A DNA stretch of 64,000 nt from Cenococcum geophilum 1.58. Lineage: Eukaryota; Ascomycota; Dothideomycetes; Gloniales; Gloniaceae. The notes under the pieces are model-generated. The model saw nothing but the letters and a program-made list of their open reading frames with translations. It ran no database searches and was not told where the DNA came from. The DNA is taken from the NCBI GenBank assembly GCA_001692895.1, contig KV748202.1, forward strand, positions 62,001 through 126,000, read 5' to 3'. The first letter of the stretch is position 1. The number at the start of each line of letters is the position of its first letter. The position numbers and the translations under genes were made by a program. Of the stretch, positions 33,087 to 44,708 are shown piece by piece.

Positions 33087-33760
33087 ATAGATGTGAATAG
33101 AGAAAAAATGTCACGATAATTTCATCTGCGACTCCTGGCTGGTAACACGAATGTGAATACTCGGATTATATTGCATTGACCAACGAGGCGTGCCGCAGCA
33201 CTTGATGGTTTCACTGCATGCGTAGGCTAATAAGCAGCACCAGTTAGCTTTGCAGAACGAAGGCGAATGTGTTGATTCGCAATGCATGCCTGTCGCAATC
33301 ACTGTTTCATAGCAGCCGTTGGAGGCTGCGAGAATGGGGGATTGGAGCAGGGAAAAGAGAAGGCGGAGAGCCGGAGAAGAAAAGGGGCGCAGATCCAGAG
33401 GGTGTTGAAGCTCCCTCCTACGGCTGCGGTTGCGATAAACAACCGACATCTCGAATCATTGACAGCTGGGCAGGACGCCACTTGCCTAATTGACACTCCG
33501 ACTCTCTCATTTCTCTTGTTTCTTGTAGATGCGCTGAGCGCCAAGTGCCTCGCCCGGTATTTTTTGGCCTTGTTCGTGTGTCGCCAACATTCTGGGCGGT
33601 CCCAACCTCCTCGATAATCACGACTACATAGCCATCTCATTTTCCTTCCGCTAAGCTCCCCAGCCAACCCACAACTCTAATCTCCGAAACTCACTAGAGA
33701 AGCCATATAACCTCACTAACCAACTCTCTTGCCCTCGTCTTCTTCTTTTCCTTCTTCGAT
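33087..33760. other. Intergenic stretch
   Basis: MCD4 3' region and the pyrimidine-rich promoter of the coiled-coil gene (CTCTCTTGCCCTCG near 33725). Frames on both strands at 33269-33667 are shadows of each other. Confidence 0.45.
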
Positions 33761-34911
33761 ATGTTCTTCAAACGCCGTTCCCGCACAAACAGCTACATTG
33801 ACGCTGACTCTCTGCCTCGCTCGCAATCCTACGAAAAGTACGACGCTCGACCTGAATCTTCGCGCAACTCCACCGCCCAACACAACACACAGCCGTCACC
33901 CTCTAGTCCAACCGAGAAAGATATGTATCCACGTCAGCAGGCTCCGCAAGAATCGTACCCACCGCGGGGTATGTCGAGTGGTGGTGGACACAATGCGATG
34001 CCGGCAATGGAACCTGCGCCATTAAATACGAACAAGACAGAGCCAATGCCAGACCTGTTAGCGCAAGCTTTCAATCAGGCGATTCGCCCGTACACAGAGA
34101 AGATTGAGCAATTGGAAAGCCAACTTGCCGATATGCAGTCTTGGGTGGAGCAATTGGAGCAGCAGCGGTCTGAGGTATATTCATGGATTGATAAGAGGGG
34201 ACTCCGGCCTGGTGAGTAATTCATAGCATTTCCTTGGATATCATCATACTTTCCGAATGGGAGAACTACCGTCAATTTCCATGCCATCTGAACTTCACCA
34301 ACCACTAACAAACATCCCTAGACGTCCCGCCCTCCATCGGCAAAATTATGGATAGCACCACCCCTGACGCCGCCCCTACACTCAATGCGCAACTCGACCG
34401 CAAAATCACAATTGTGAACTTCGACCTACACCGCCTACAAGACGACCTCAATGACTCTATCAGCGCTACCCACTTTGCCTCCGCCATGCTGAAATTCCTC
34501 CCCGACATCCAGCGCCTGGCCCTCCTCCCTACCGGTCCCCGCCATGCCTTCGACCTCGTCCTCAAGCTTGGCGGCAACCTAAACTCGCATGGCGGGCTTG
34601 ATAGTGGAGACCCTGAGGATCTGGCTTCCCGACGGGATTTCTATGGCAAGCTGGACACGGCGATGGTGGAGGTTGTGGGGCGCAGATTCGGTGAGGGCGA
34701 GGAGTGGGCAGTACAGAGGGAGATCAAGCGCATTGAGAAGACAGCAAGTTATCTAAGGACTTTTGGAGTGGAGCCATACTTCCCTGCAACGCTGGACTTG
34801 ATGAGGAGAGAAATCGAGTTTCAAGGGACGAACAGCGGCGCGGCATTGGCTGGGCAGACCAACGGGAATGGGGTCCCGAATGGGCAGGGGACCCCACCAA
34901 GATACCACTGA
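33761..34911 (+). CDS. Coiled-coil protein of unknown function
   Basis: Two exons (33761-34211 and 34322-34911, intron GTGAGT...TAG of 110 bp) encode 346 residues. The N-terminal third is basic and then Ser/Pro/Gln-rich and probably disordered (MFFKRRSRTNSYIDADS, QPSPSSPTEKDMYP). A coiled coil follows at about residues 105-145 (IRPYTEKIEQLESQLADMQS, WVEQLEQQRSEVYSWID). The second exon is a mostly helical, Leu-rich region (MLKFLPDIQRLALL, FDLVLKLGGNLNSHGG, EIKRIEKTASYLRTFGVEPY) and a Gly/Asn-rich tail. I do not recognise the family. The clean frame junction and codon pattern make it a real gene. The layout (disordered, coiled coil, helical) suggests a scaffold or adaptor, which is inference only. 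Confidence 0.72.
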
Positions 34912-35886
34912 CTGGAATGCGACAAGTTCATCTGTTGGAATTGAACATATGAATGGGGGCAATATGAACGAGCACTTCGACGCAGCGGATTCCTTGCACC
35001 TAATTTGCGTTTGCAAACTTTCCGCGTCCGGCGCGCTACTTTCTCATAAATATCTTAGGGACTGACCCCTGCAGACCTGTCTTATCTGCAAGGCCTCTCT
35101 CCCGCCTTTCAGGATACCCGCTGCGGATCTCCTTACACTCGTCTTTGCTTATGTCTCAGGTTGCGTTTTCCCACATTTGGTCCCATTTGGGAAAAAGCGG
35201 GGATTTTTGCACTTTCTTGCATGTTGTTAGTGGGCACTTTTGGACTCCATGGGCTGGGACATGAGGCGCAATGATGACTGTAACCAATACACCTCACGAA
35301 TTTTCTTGGCTGTTCCTACTGCGAGGAGTAGAGGTATAAGACATTTTAATTGAAAATAGCATTCTATATATCCCGCACACGCTACTCTCGAAAAACATGA
35401 TTATGTGAGAAATGTGCGACAGGGCCTTGCTTATGCCTGACTGTCCTATGGAACGTCTATCGGCTGCGCAGTTGATCTTCAGCCTCAACGTTGCTGCCGC
35501 TCCGAGGTCTTGCCTGGATGTAAGATGGCTGCATTGGAAGATAAATCTTCCGCCCCAACCTTTTGACTAACAACGCCGCCGGGAAGCCCGACAGCCGTGT
35601 CAAGGTTATGATTTCAGCTCCTTCAAGGTTCACATACTAATGCTTTATATGGCTAAAAATGTATTCATGGTAGGCATACCGCATAATGCCTTGTATCTTG
35701 CCGCTTATACCTCTGCCGCCGGGATTTACAGCAGTTGTTGAATATCTTCTTGACCAGATCTGTATTACTAATCTTCCTCGTTCCTTATTTAAAATTTACC
35801 TCACTTATGTCTACCTTTCTGCCACCTATCTCATGTATATATAGTCACTTTTCTTCGTAGATCAATCATCATACGAGTCCTTATTT
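34912..35886. other. Intergenic stretch with TATA-module copy f
   Basis: About 970 bp with no gene. Its right end carries a copy of the dispersed TATA module immediately beyond the stop codon of the NLR-type fragment. Confidence 0.5.
35832..35881 (+). promoter_or_regulatory. TATA-module copy f
   Basis: CATGTATATATAG, then a spacer with CTTCGTAGATCAATC, then GAGTCCT, preceded by CTTTCTGCCACCTATCT. It matches copy e at 13.5 kb over more than 70 bp, including both flanks. It faces the 3' end of the minus-strand repeat fragment, five bases from its stop codon, so promoter use for that gene is excluded. Confidence 0.45.
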
Positions 35887-36354
35887 TTAGACCTCATTTT
35901 CAGGTTGAAAATTCCTCTTAAGGAGGAACTCTAACGCCTCTTTGCCGGCCGGATTATATACAGCTGCTTTAGTAACCTCTTCTGCGGTTAGTAGCGTGGG
36001 ATCCCTCTTAACGAGGAACTTAAGCACTCCTTTGCTAACCTGATTGCATGCAGCTGCTTTAACCACCTTATCCGTAATCTTAACCTCGTCCGCCCGCCGC
36101 TTAAGGAGAAGCGCCATTACTTCTTTTCCGCTCCTCCAATTCCCCGCTGCTGCTTTAGCCACCTTATCTGTAATTTTAACCTCGTCCGCCCGCCGCTTAA
36201 GTAGAAGCGCCATCACTTCTTTTCCGCCGCTCTCATTCCCCGCTGCTGCTTTGACCACCTCATCTGTGATTTTAATCTCGTCCGCCCGCTGCCCAAGGAG
36301 AAGCGCCATTACTTCTTTTCCATTACTCTCATTCCCCGCTGCTGCTTTGACCAC
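35887..36354 (-). pseudogene. Fragment of an NLR-type repeat gene (C-terminal repeats only)
   Basis: An open frame of 155 residues consists of five repeat units. Three are exactly 32 residues (96 bp) apart and nearly identical: KAAAGNESGGKEVMALLLKR followed by RADEVKITDKV. The last two are diverged (KAAACNQVSKGVLKFLVKRD and KAAVYNPAGKEALEFLLKRN) before the stop. Units of this kind occur as C-terminal repeats of fungal NACHT/NLR-like proteins; that assignment is from memory of similar sequences and is tentative. Upstream of 36375 the sequence turns AT-rich and stop-filled, so the effector and nucleotide-binding parts are absent. High identity between adjacent units is typical of repeats kept homogeneous by unequal exchange. 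Confidence 0.55.
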
Positions 36355-36897
36355 CTCATCCGTGACTCGAGAGGCGTAATTATATACTAGTATAGGTGTA
36401 TTAATAGCGCGTAAGGCGTCTTAAAAGGTAGTAGAGAATTAGATAATTAAAGCTAAATAGAGCGCGCGTAAGAAGGCAAAGATAGCTAAATCGCAGGCAA
36501 AGAAGACAAAGAAGGTATCGAATTTATAAGCGGTTCGTAAATTAAGCAGTTTTCTACATTAATAGGCGGCTTAGTAGAGTTTATGAAGAAGTTAAAGGCG
36601 CGAGAAGTTTAATGTTCTTTAGTCCCTCTTTTTTGCGTGTATTTTAGTCCTAAAGCAGGTCTAGTCTTACTGTATTTTAATAGTGAGACTAGGACCCGAT
36701 AAATTAGAAGATAGATTACCTGAAGATTTAAGCCTATTTTAGTAACGCGGGACTAAGATTACACCTTTTTATGACTAAAATCCCGACTTTCATCGTCTAT
36801 AGGGTTGTCATCTCCAGTATTTCCATTCACAACCCTCCGCTCTCCGCAGGTCCTCAAGTGATAGCTTTGATGCCCTTATCAGACACCTGATAACTGC
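36355..36897. other. AT-rich, RIP-like spacer
   Basis: The sequence is rich in TA and poor in CA and TG (for example ATTATATACTAGTATAGG), with no open frame beyond the repeat fragment. It probably derives from a transposable element or from the missing part of the NLR-type gene. The last 100 bp, before the kinase stop codon, look normal. Confidence 0.5.
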
Positions 36898-39378
36898 TCA
36901 CCAGCTCCTCCCAGAGATAGACCGCTTAGGGCCATTAGCTTTCATCCTGCTCCATAGGCTTCCACCCACCACGGCCGCGCTCGACACACTCTTGTCTTTC
37001 TCAAGGTGGATGGGACATCTGCGGGGCGCAAGCTGACCCTGAGACTCGTAAAAGAACTTGGACATATCGAACTCATGGTTTGGGCCGGGGGCCATGCAGA
37101 TCCAGCGGATCATAGACAATTGCAGCTGCGGCCAGCACACGCTGCACCAGTGGTAGCCGGGGAACTTGTCGGACTCGTGGGTGCTCGCCAGGCGGACGAT
37201 CCGGCGGCAGAGCTTATTGGAACAGCATACGGTGAGCTCTATAGTGGGCCAGCGCTCTCGAAACTTGTAGTTGCCTGAGATAACCATCTCGCGGTTGCTC
37301 TTGAGCTCTAGCTTGTGGCAGATGGAATTGCATTCGTGGGCGACGAAGAAAAACTTGAAGCCTTCCTCGTAGAGGTTAGTTTCAGCTAGCTTGAATCTTT
37401 CGTGGTCGAGCGTCTGGATAGCTGGGTCGGTCAGCAAGTGGCCTACTCCCTGCAAATCGTTCACTAGGAAGTGTCCCCATGAGCGCTCGAAGGTAAAGTG
37501 CGAGAAGGCCTGTGCTATCTGGTTGAACGGGTCGGGTTCGTCGGGAGGATCCTCTTTCACAAACATGCTGTTATTATTATACTTGATGTATTCTCCATCG
37601 ATAAAGGGCTCAAGCGAGAGGCACCCCCCTTCCGACCCTACTTTCGCCTTGCTTTGTAGGCACGTCGTCACAATGAAATCAATCGGGGGCTCTATCTTCA
37701 GTAGACCGTTAAACTCGAGAGCGAAAGCTTTGCAAAGAGCCTGGATCCGCATATCCTCAGCGAGGTGCGCGAGCGTCTTGCTGTCGTCTTTAAAGGACTT
37801 AACCACGAACTTGCTAGTCGAGGCTGCTGTGCGGGCATAAGAGGCTACGCGTACCGAGCCTTCGGCAAACGGCTTCGACCGCGCATGGATAGTAAGTTGT
37901 GCAACGCTCAGCTTGATATTCTCATCGGCGTCCATCATCTCGTTGAGCGAATTGGCGCTTTGCCGCACCATATCGGGACAGAACCCCTCGACCACCAGCG
38001 TCTCATTAAGCCAGCCGGGTGTGTCCCACTGCGGCGGGCCTTTCTCGAGATACATCTCCCTGGCGCTCCCACCGCTACCCACATCCTCCCTGATAGCGGC
38101 AAGATCGGTAGCCATATTCTTACTTTTCACACCAGCAGCACTAAGCTTGGGTACGGTGCTCAATGCCAATGACATACGACCCGCCGTGCGAGAAACAGAT
38201 GTGGTGACAGTCCTAACCACCAAATGCCGGAGCTGGCTGTACGTGGTGCCAAGCTCTATCTCCTCAAACTGGAGATCGGCTTGCTTGGTACGTGCTCCAC
38301 TCCAAAGGCTGCTGCGACTTTTAGAGTGCATGCCATTCACTTGGCTAGAGTAAACGTTGGACGGGAGAAGCTTGGTGTCCGCACTAGAGGCAGCATAAAC
38401 CTGGGCGAAGGCCAAGGCCATGCGGTCCGTGGAAGAATTGATACGGAGTAGGGCGTAGTTGACGTTGAGTTGGATCAACTGCTTAAGGAGTGGTTCGTAG
38501 GTAAGGCCATGCGGCTCACTCCCAGGATGGGGGTAGTGATCCGAGCTGTAGTCAAAGTCGTGCAATACGCCGGCGCCGTGTGGCGGTGCATCTGCAATGT
38601 GGATAATGCAACGTGTTTGCTGCTTCCACGATGCGTTCAGCGCCTGGTACATGCCACCGAGCACATCTTCGGGGGCGTCGGCTCCGCCAGAGGCGTTCAA
38701 ACGGCCCAGGAATTCGAAGACTTGATCAGCTGACGGCGTGAAGTCGAGGAACTCGATGTTCGGGTGGTCACCATGGTCCTTGTAACTCACCACCGAGACA
38801 CGCACTTCGGACTCGTTGAGAAAGGACTTTTTGATGTCGTCTACAATGCTTTTCACCTGCTCTTTAGCAGCGTTGATATAGCTGTACATCGACCCCGTGG
38901 TGTCGATGAGGAACAGCAAGTCGGTCGAGCACGCTGCTTTAAATAATCCCCCTGTCGCCCGCTGCGGCATGTCGTCCTTCGCCCGCTCCACTTCTCGCTG
39001 CAGATGGCGCACCCGTGCCTTGGCATCGGCAGCCGAGACGGTGGGCGACGAGCTACTGACACCGCTGACACTGCTGCTTTTGCTGTCGCGGGTGATCGAG
39101 GCCGACCCCACGATTGGCGGCGCCGGGATTCCGCTCAACAAGTCGGCGGGATTGGGAGGGCCGGCGGGAGGCGGGAATGCCGGGGTTGCAGAGTGGCGGT
39201 AGGAGGGTGGAAGGGAAGACACCGACGCAGGCGAGGCGGCGCCGCGGGTCAGCGAGGCGGCGCCGCGGGTCAGCGAGGCTCGCAGCATCTCGTCTGCCAA
39301 CAATCGAATTTCGTCTCGCGAAGTCTTCGAGCGAGACACAGAGCCGGGCGACGTGTAGGAAGGTAGGTTGGAGGCCAT
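36898..39378 (-). CDS. von Willebrand A domain / alpha-kinase protein
   Basis: A single-exon gene of 826 residues from the Met at 39378 (an in-frame Met 11 codons upstream is possible). Residues 1-115 are Ser/Pro/Ala-rich and contain a duplicated LTRGAAS. A vWA domain follows (about 150-350) with the MIDAS motif DLLFLIDTTGSM and RVSVVSYKDHGD. The alpha-kinase catalytic domain (about 480-690) shows FAEGSVRVASYAR, the ATP-site Lys in FVVKSFKDD, LEPFIDGEYIKYNNN, AFSHFTFERS, FLVNDLQGVGHLLTDPAIQT and the zinc-module Cys/His in AHECNSICHKLEL. The C-terminal 130 residues add more Cys pairs (VCCSNKLCRR, WCSVCW, CPIHLEKD), possibly a second zinc site. Ser/Thr kinase activity of the MHCK/EF2K type is inferred. 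It is divergent from the giant ankyrin gene, with about 490 bp between them. Confidence 0.93.
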   Translation of the reverse strand: MASNLPSYTSPGSVSRSKTSRDEIRLLADEMLRASLTRGAASLTRGAASPASVSSLPPSYRHSATPAFPPPAGPPNPADLLSGIPAPPIVGSASITRDSKSSSVSGVSSSSPTVSAADAKARVRHLQREVERAKDDMPQRATGGLFKAACSTDLLFLIDTTGSMYSYINAAKEQVKSIVDDIKKSFLNESEVRVSVVSYKDHGDHPNIEFLDFTPSADQVFEFLGRLNASGGADAPEDVLGGMYQALNASWKQQTRCIIHIADAPPHGAGVLHDFDYSSDHYPHPGSEPHGLTYEPLLKQLIQLNVNYALLRINSSTDRMALAFAQVYAASSADTKLLPSNVYSSQVNGMHSKSRSSLWSGARTKQADLQFEEIELGTTYSQLRHLVVRTVTTSVSRTAGRMSLALSTVPKLSAAGVKSKNMATDLAAIREDVGSGGSAREMYLEKGPPQWDTPGWLNETLVVEGFCPDMVRQSANSLNEMMDADENIKLSVAQLTIHARSKPFAEGSVRVASYARTAASTSKFVVKSFKDDSKTLAHLAEDMRIQALCKAFALEFNGLLKIEPPIDFIVTTCLQSKAKVGSEGGCLSLEPFIDGEYIKYNNNSMFVKEDPPDEPDPFNQIAQAFSHFTFERSWGHFLVNDLQGVGHLLTDPAIQTLDHERFKLAETNLYEEGFKFFFVAHECNSICHKLELKSNREMVISGNYKFRERWPTIELTVCCSNKLCRRIVRLASTHESDKFPGYHWCSVCWPQLQLSMIRWICMAPGPNHEFDMSKFFYESQGQLAPRRCPIHLEKDKSVSSAAVVGGSLWSRMKANGPKRSISGRSW

Positions 39379-39870
39379 GTTGGAGAGACAGTGATGTAGA
39401 ACTGCGCTCAAAATACGGATTGTATGGAGCTGGTGGTTGGGGTTGCTGAGCTATGTAGACCTAAAGGGAGGCCAGGATAGATGAGGCCCTGAGCAAAAGC
39501 GTGGGGTATCCTGCTTTATGGTTCGCACGACTGGGAAACGACACGATCCGACGCTGAACCTAATGACGGGTTTGGCCAGCCATTGCATTGGACACGTCAC
39601 GCCTGTTGGTCAAATTAATGGCTAACATTGGCTAAGGTTACATAGAGGACGCCTCTTGGGCGTGTTTTTTGGTTCTTGGCCAATGATCAGTCCAAGTAGC
39701 CTGATAAGTCGTGTGAAGCAGCATTATTTTGTGCCTGGTGCCTTGTCTCATTATTGGACGCATTCCCCTGATCGGAGGCCAGCTGCTGCGCGCTTTCGTC
39801 TAGTCATTCCTTCCTCCCCTTCACCTATTCCGCACTTTTGGCAGGCGCATCTGTTCTCGCCAGCTCAAGC
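39379..39870. promoter_or_regulatory. Bidirectional promoter region, alpha-kinase / ankyrin gene
   Basis: The two genes start 492 bp apart in opposite directions and must share this region. It contains CCAAT-type words (TTGGCCAAT at about 39677), but I cannot assign sites to either gene. Confidence 0.45.
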
Positions 39871-42800
39871 ATGCCATATCTTTCCTTACCTACCCATTTG
39901 GGCTCGGCTGTCACCACAGCTCACGACCGTCAAATCGCAGCCATTCTACACGAGACTGAGCTATCTCCACCACAGCGGATTCCGACTTTAGCCGAGCCAC
40001 AGTTTTATGCTTTTGAGGCCTTCCTTCTAAGCAACATCGGTGAGGCACGGTCCTTGCTCGTCCAACAACGAACCAGCGAGCCTGGCTACCGGCAACCCGA
40101 CCAGCAGAAACGACATGTCTTCAGGTCGAAGAAAACTAAAGAGGTAAAATGCAATATAGCTAATTGGATTTTCACTAAGCATGAGGTCGCAAAAGCATTT
40201 GATGGTCTCCTGTCTCGCACACCGCTCCCAGTGCCTGGCATTGCGCAAGCACTGCTGTCTCACGCATCCGTAGCTTCTCTGGGGGAGCTATGGTGTCACT
40301 TCTATGATCCAAAGTTGGAGGAGAGAACGGAAAGCCGCTCCAAAAAACCCAGGTCTTCCGCGCTTCCTAAGTCCATATCATCCGTGGCTCTCAAGATTAG
40401 ATCCTCTGTGGCTCTCGAGACGACATCTGACATGGTTCCCAAGATTACATGGCTAGACGAGGTTTGTGACCAAGATAACCTTGAATACATCCGTTTGATG
40501 TGCCAGGCTGGGTTGGATCAGGATGCATTGGACCAGGCGTTCAGAATCGCACTGTCGAAGTACTCAATGGGCGCAATGGAGGTACTTCTCAGCTTTGGTG
40601 CCGTTGCTTCTACTGCCTGCCAAGATGCTATCCAAGAGCGTGTCAAGCTTCACGATGTTGCTCTGGTGAGGCTTCTGTTGTCGGCCCCAAACGCGATGAG
40701 CGTCGAAGCCTGGCGGGGTTGCTTGGAGCTGGAAGTTCAGAGCTTGGAAGCCAGATGGATACGATCTCCTGAACTCCTACTACTGTGCCTCGCTCACCGT
40801 CCCGACGTGGTTTGCACGCATCTGCTCCAGAAAGCACTAGAACTGCAGAATCTCCCGGCCACGGCAATCATGCTCGCTTACGGACGCCCCTTTGGAGAGT
40901 GCCCCCGCGATGTTCGCCAGCTCGCATGCGAAATTGCGTCCCGTGTCCAGGACGACGGACGTAGGCACAAGTTTTTCACGGTGCTTGTTGAATCTGAATT
41001 CGTGGCGAACAGTCCGGTTCTTCGCCAAGAGCTGGTGAAGGACGTGAAAACTCGTCAACTCCCACTGATCAAACTCTTGGCGGACGCTGGCGTCATTGTA
41101 GACATGGAGCCCCATAACGCATTCCACTGGGCTGTATCGCACATGGACTTTGACATACTGGAGTTGTTCAAAAGTTGCAAGTTCACTTCGCCCATCTCAC
41201 TGGCACTGGAATTCGTGCCCAGCTCAACATCAGAGTCGGACATGTTACGACTCGTGGGAATTTTGGGCCCGCTAGGATTGGCTGGTCAGCCGCTGGACTC
41301 GTACTTGATTCGTGCTGTGCAAAGACGGCACATTCAGCTCATTGATGAATTGATTCTCTATGGCGCGTCAATTGAGTCTGAACAAGCTTCTGCTGTACAG
41401 ATAGCCCTAGAAAATGCGGACCTCGACGTTCTCAGCATCCTTCTTCGGAGCAAGTGCTCGGCAAAGCTCCTCTCGGCCACAATACCCACCGCAATGGTCT
41501 TAAAACCAAGGCATATCCGACTACAGGCAATGAAAGCTCTCGTCGAGAAAGGAGTACTGCCTCAAGAGCTCGGCATTCCGCTACAGAGCCTAGTGTCTGA
41601 AGAGGGCGATGTAGACTCTGAATTAATTCTGCTTCTGCTTCAGCATAAAGCATCCGTGGACGGAGTCGGCGATGACGCCAACAATGTTGTCTTGGTAGCC
41701 GCGCGGAGAGGCAACTTATCGATACTCAGAATGCTATGCGATGCTAGCCCGCGAAGCGAGACTTTGTCTAAGGCTATCCCCGTCGCCTTCAGCGTGATGG
41801 ATACTTGCGTGGCACTGGATATGATCAAGCTATTACTTCAAAAGGGGGCGGCTGGCCTACCAATCCACCAGACCCTCCTGGCCGCAGCTAAGCAAGACCG
41901 ACTGGATATTGTGCGCCTCTTGGTGAAACATGGCGCTGACGCAAACTACGCGAGCGGCGCTTCCTTTGGCATTGCGCTCACGACATCAAATTTCAAATTG
42001 CTTCAAATACTATGCGCATCGTGCCCGCCCAGCCGAGCGAGCATTGAATCCGGGTTCTTCATGGCTCTTGATCCACGGTATTATACCTCGGAGGCTCTGG
42101 AACTACTTCTTAGCTCCACCTGTTATGCTGATGCTGCGTTGAATACTTTGTGGTCCTCTGAAAAGTTGAGAAGCAATCCTAATATAACCGCGATCGTTCC
42201 GTGTCTCCTTCGACATGGATTGGATGTAAACCTTAGAAATGGAGTCCTCCTCTCATTCGCTATCCGAGAAAAGAATGTTATTCTTCTCGATAGGATTCTC
42301 TCCGCAAACCCGAGCATTACCTCATTAACTGCAGCATTTCATACCGCCACTTATGCCCAACCTAGAAGCTTGGAACTTGATGTTATGAGGCTTCTTTTGG
42401 AGAAAGCGAAGTCGGCCGAGATTGGACAATCAGAATCGCTATTGCAACAGATATATTCTGCATTATCCGGCGATTTTGCAGGCCTTCGGCTCCTCCTTCG
42501 TCATAAAGCAGTAGCTGCTCCACACACTTTCACCAAGGCATGTCTTGCAACAGCATCATCTACGATAACTTGGAACGAAAAACAAGAAATCTTTGAATCC
42601 CTGCTTGCCCCTAGTGCTGGGGCATTGACAGAGGACATGTCAAAATTACTAGCTCATTCTGTTACGAGCCTTCCAGAGTGCGTGCAGCTGCCACAACTAT
42701 TATTGGCATACGGCGCCGAAGTTAAATTTGAAAGCCTCAAAGTAGCGCTAGAAATATCTTCTCTCGAATTGCTCGACGTGCTAGTTAGCAGCATCAAGAG

Positions 42801-44708
42801 CGCTGACACAGTAGTGAGAACGTTTAAACATGCCCGGCAAATCACGATGGTTTCGGACAGGAGATACTGGATTTACCAACATCTGTTGCCCAAAGGGATC
42901 CCAAGCGATGATGTTTCTGAGGCTCTCCTTGACTCGCTGAAGGCTGATGGCCTTGGTGATTTGTCTTTTCCGAAACTACTTCTCGAAAATGGCGCCTCCC
43001 CCGGCTATCATAAAGGCAAGCCGTTCTCCCTTGCCCTTCGCGCGAACTCTCCGAACTCTCTCGTGGCTGTGAGACTTCTGACCCAATACCTTGTCAACGA
43101 CAGCATGGCCGCTGTGGCATTTGACGTTGTGCGCAAGACTCCCTTGCTCAAAAAGCATGTACGAGTGGAGATCTATCGTCCCCTGTTGGAATGGAATATC
43201 GGCAAACGGTCCATTTCTAAAGCCCTTGTAGACAGTTTCAAGGGCGGTTGTCCCGATATCTCCTTTTTGCAATTACTCCTGACAAAGGGTGCGGACCCAA
43301 ACAAAGACAATGGTCACTGCTTTGCTGTAGCTGCCAAAACGGGAGCGTTAGCCGAGTTTCGAGCGCTCAGTAAATATGCAAAGCGGAGGGTAGTTCTGAA
43401 AGCGCTTCTGGACAATTTCCAAGAGGAATGGGAAATCATAAAGTGGTTTAAGGTGTGTCTTGAGGAACAACCCCGATTGGGGAAGATTGATCAGGATGAG
43501 CTAGCGTTCCAATGTATGCGAAAATTCCCAAAGGGGACCACTCTCTTGAAGCTTCTCCTTGGCCAAGGGGTGTCTGCTTCAGCGAAAATGGATCACTGCC
43601 TTTGCGCTAGCTGGAAGCCTGAACCATGTACGGCCCTGATCTGGGCTCTTTTTTCAAAGCCTAGGATTGAAAACAACGTTATCCTCGTACTCCTGTCTCG
43701 AGGAGATGCAGGTATGTTGCACGTCTACCATATTGTATTTCCTTACGACTGAAAAACGGTGCAGCACTCCCGGCGTATTCGACGCCACTAACAAAGGTAT
43801 CTGCAGCTTTTGGCTGCCTACTGGACAAGACGCGCATTCCCATCTTGAAAGCTCTGCTCGATCTGGATAGAGACCGAATATCAGACTATGTGATTCCCGG
43901 ATCCTCGTTTGGTCCCCTGGGTATGTACCCACAGGTATTCAAAAAGGACTCGGACCTATTAGACGCCGCAGACGAGCTCCCTCTGCGTGAAGCCTCTCTA
44001 TACTTGGGCAACTTCGAAGCCTTTCGCCTCATAACGCGAGAGATGACGCCGAACGACGGAATGCTTCATCTCGCCGCGCTTCTGGCGCTGCCTAAATTCG
44101 TTAAATGGCTTCTAAAAATCCATGATCCAAACCACAAAGCAGAAGAGTTCGACAACATGGTACCGCTTGCTTGCGTCTGCGCATCGAAGCCCCACCCTTG
44201 GTGTAAGATCGCCAACGAAGAATCGGACTGGAAGGACCGGCAGAAAGATACGATGCACCTCCTGGCTGGTGTAACCAGTGCTGAGTGGCGGTATAGAAAC
44301 ATGACGATTCTCCATTGGGCAATGGAAAATGGGCTTGGGACGGCGAAGGCCATGGTCAAGGCCCTAGATATCCGTCACGACCCAGAGAGAGACGAAAAGT
44401 ATCTCTACATGGACCGAGACGGGATAGAGTACTCGCCACAACAATACGTGATGAAAGTTTGGGACGCCGATGAGAAGGAGAAGAACGCCCTCATCTCATG
44501 CCTTGAAGGTGCCACATTGAAGTCCCGCTACTTCAAAAGGATATTACCCAACAAAGGAGATCAACCGTCGGGCTATCACGGCTTGCCCCCTAGTTACGCT
44601 AGAGCGTGGGAGGTGCACCAGACATCTCTACTACGAGCGGATGCAGCTTATCGGGACGAGTTCACCAGGGCTATTGGGGAGCACTATAAGTTTATATACC
44701 CTATATAG
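39871..44708 (+). CDS. Giant ankyrin-repeat protein
   Basis: Exons 39871-43711 and 43765-44708 (53-bp intron, GTATGT...CAG) give 1594 residues. The first ATG in frame is at 39871; the open frame extends further upstream without a Met. The N-terminal 130 residues are not repetitive (HDRQIAAILHETELSPPQRI, PQFYAFEAFLLSNIGEARSL). From about residue 200 on, some 30 ankyrin-like units follow, most diverged, with recognisable cores such as LLVKHGADANYASGASF, LLLQHKASVDGVGDDANNV, LLLENGASPGYHKGKPFSLA and LLLTKGADPNKDNGHCFAVA. The C-terminal 250 residues return to ankyrin-like helices and end in a region with GYHGLPPSYARAWEVHQ. No catalytic domain is visible. Protein binding is the safe call. It is paired with the vWA-alpha-kinase gene and followed by RIP-like DNA. 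Confidence 0.87.

Noticed and set aside
35294..35488. Minus-strand frame of 64 codons in the 35-kb gap
   Set aside because: Short, without motif, and no conserved neighbours; the gap is otherwise empty up to the TATA module.
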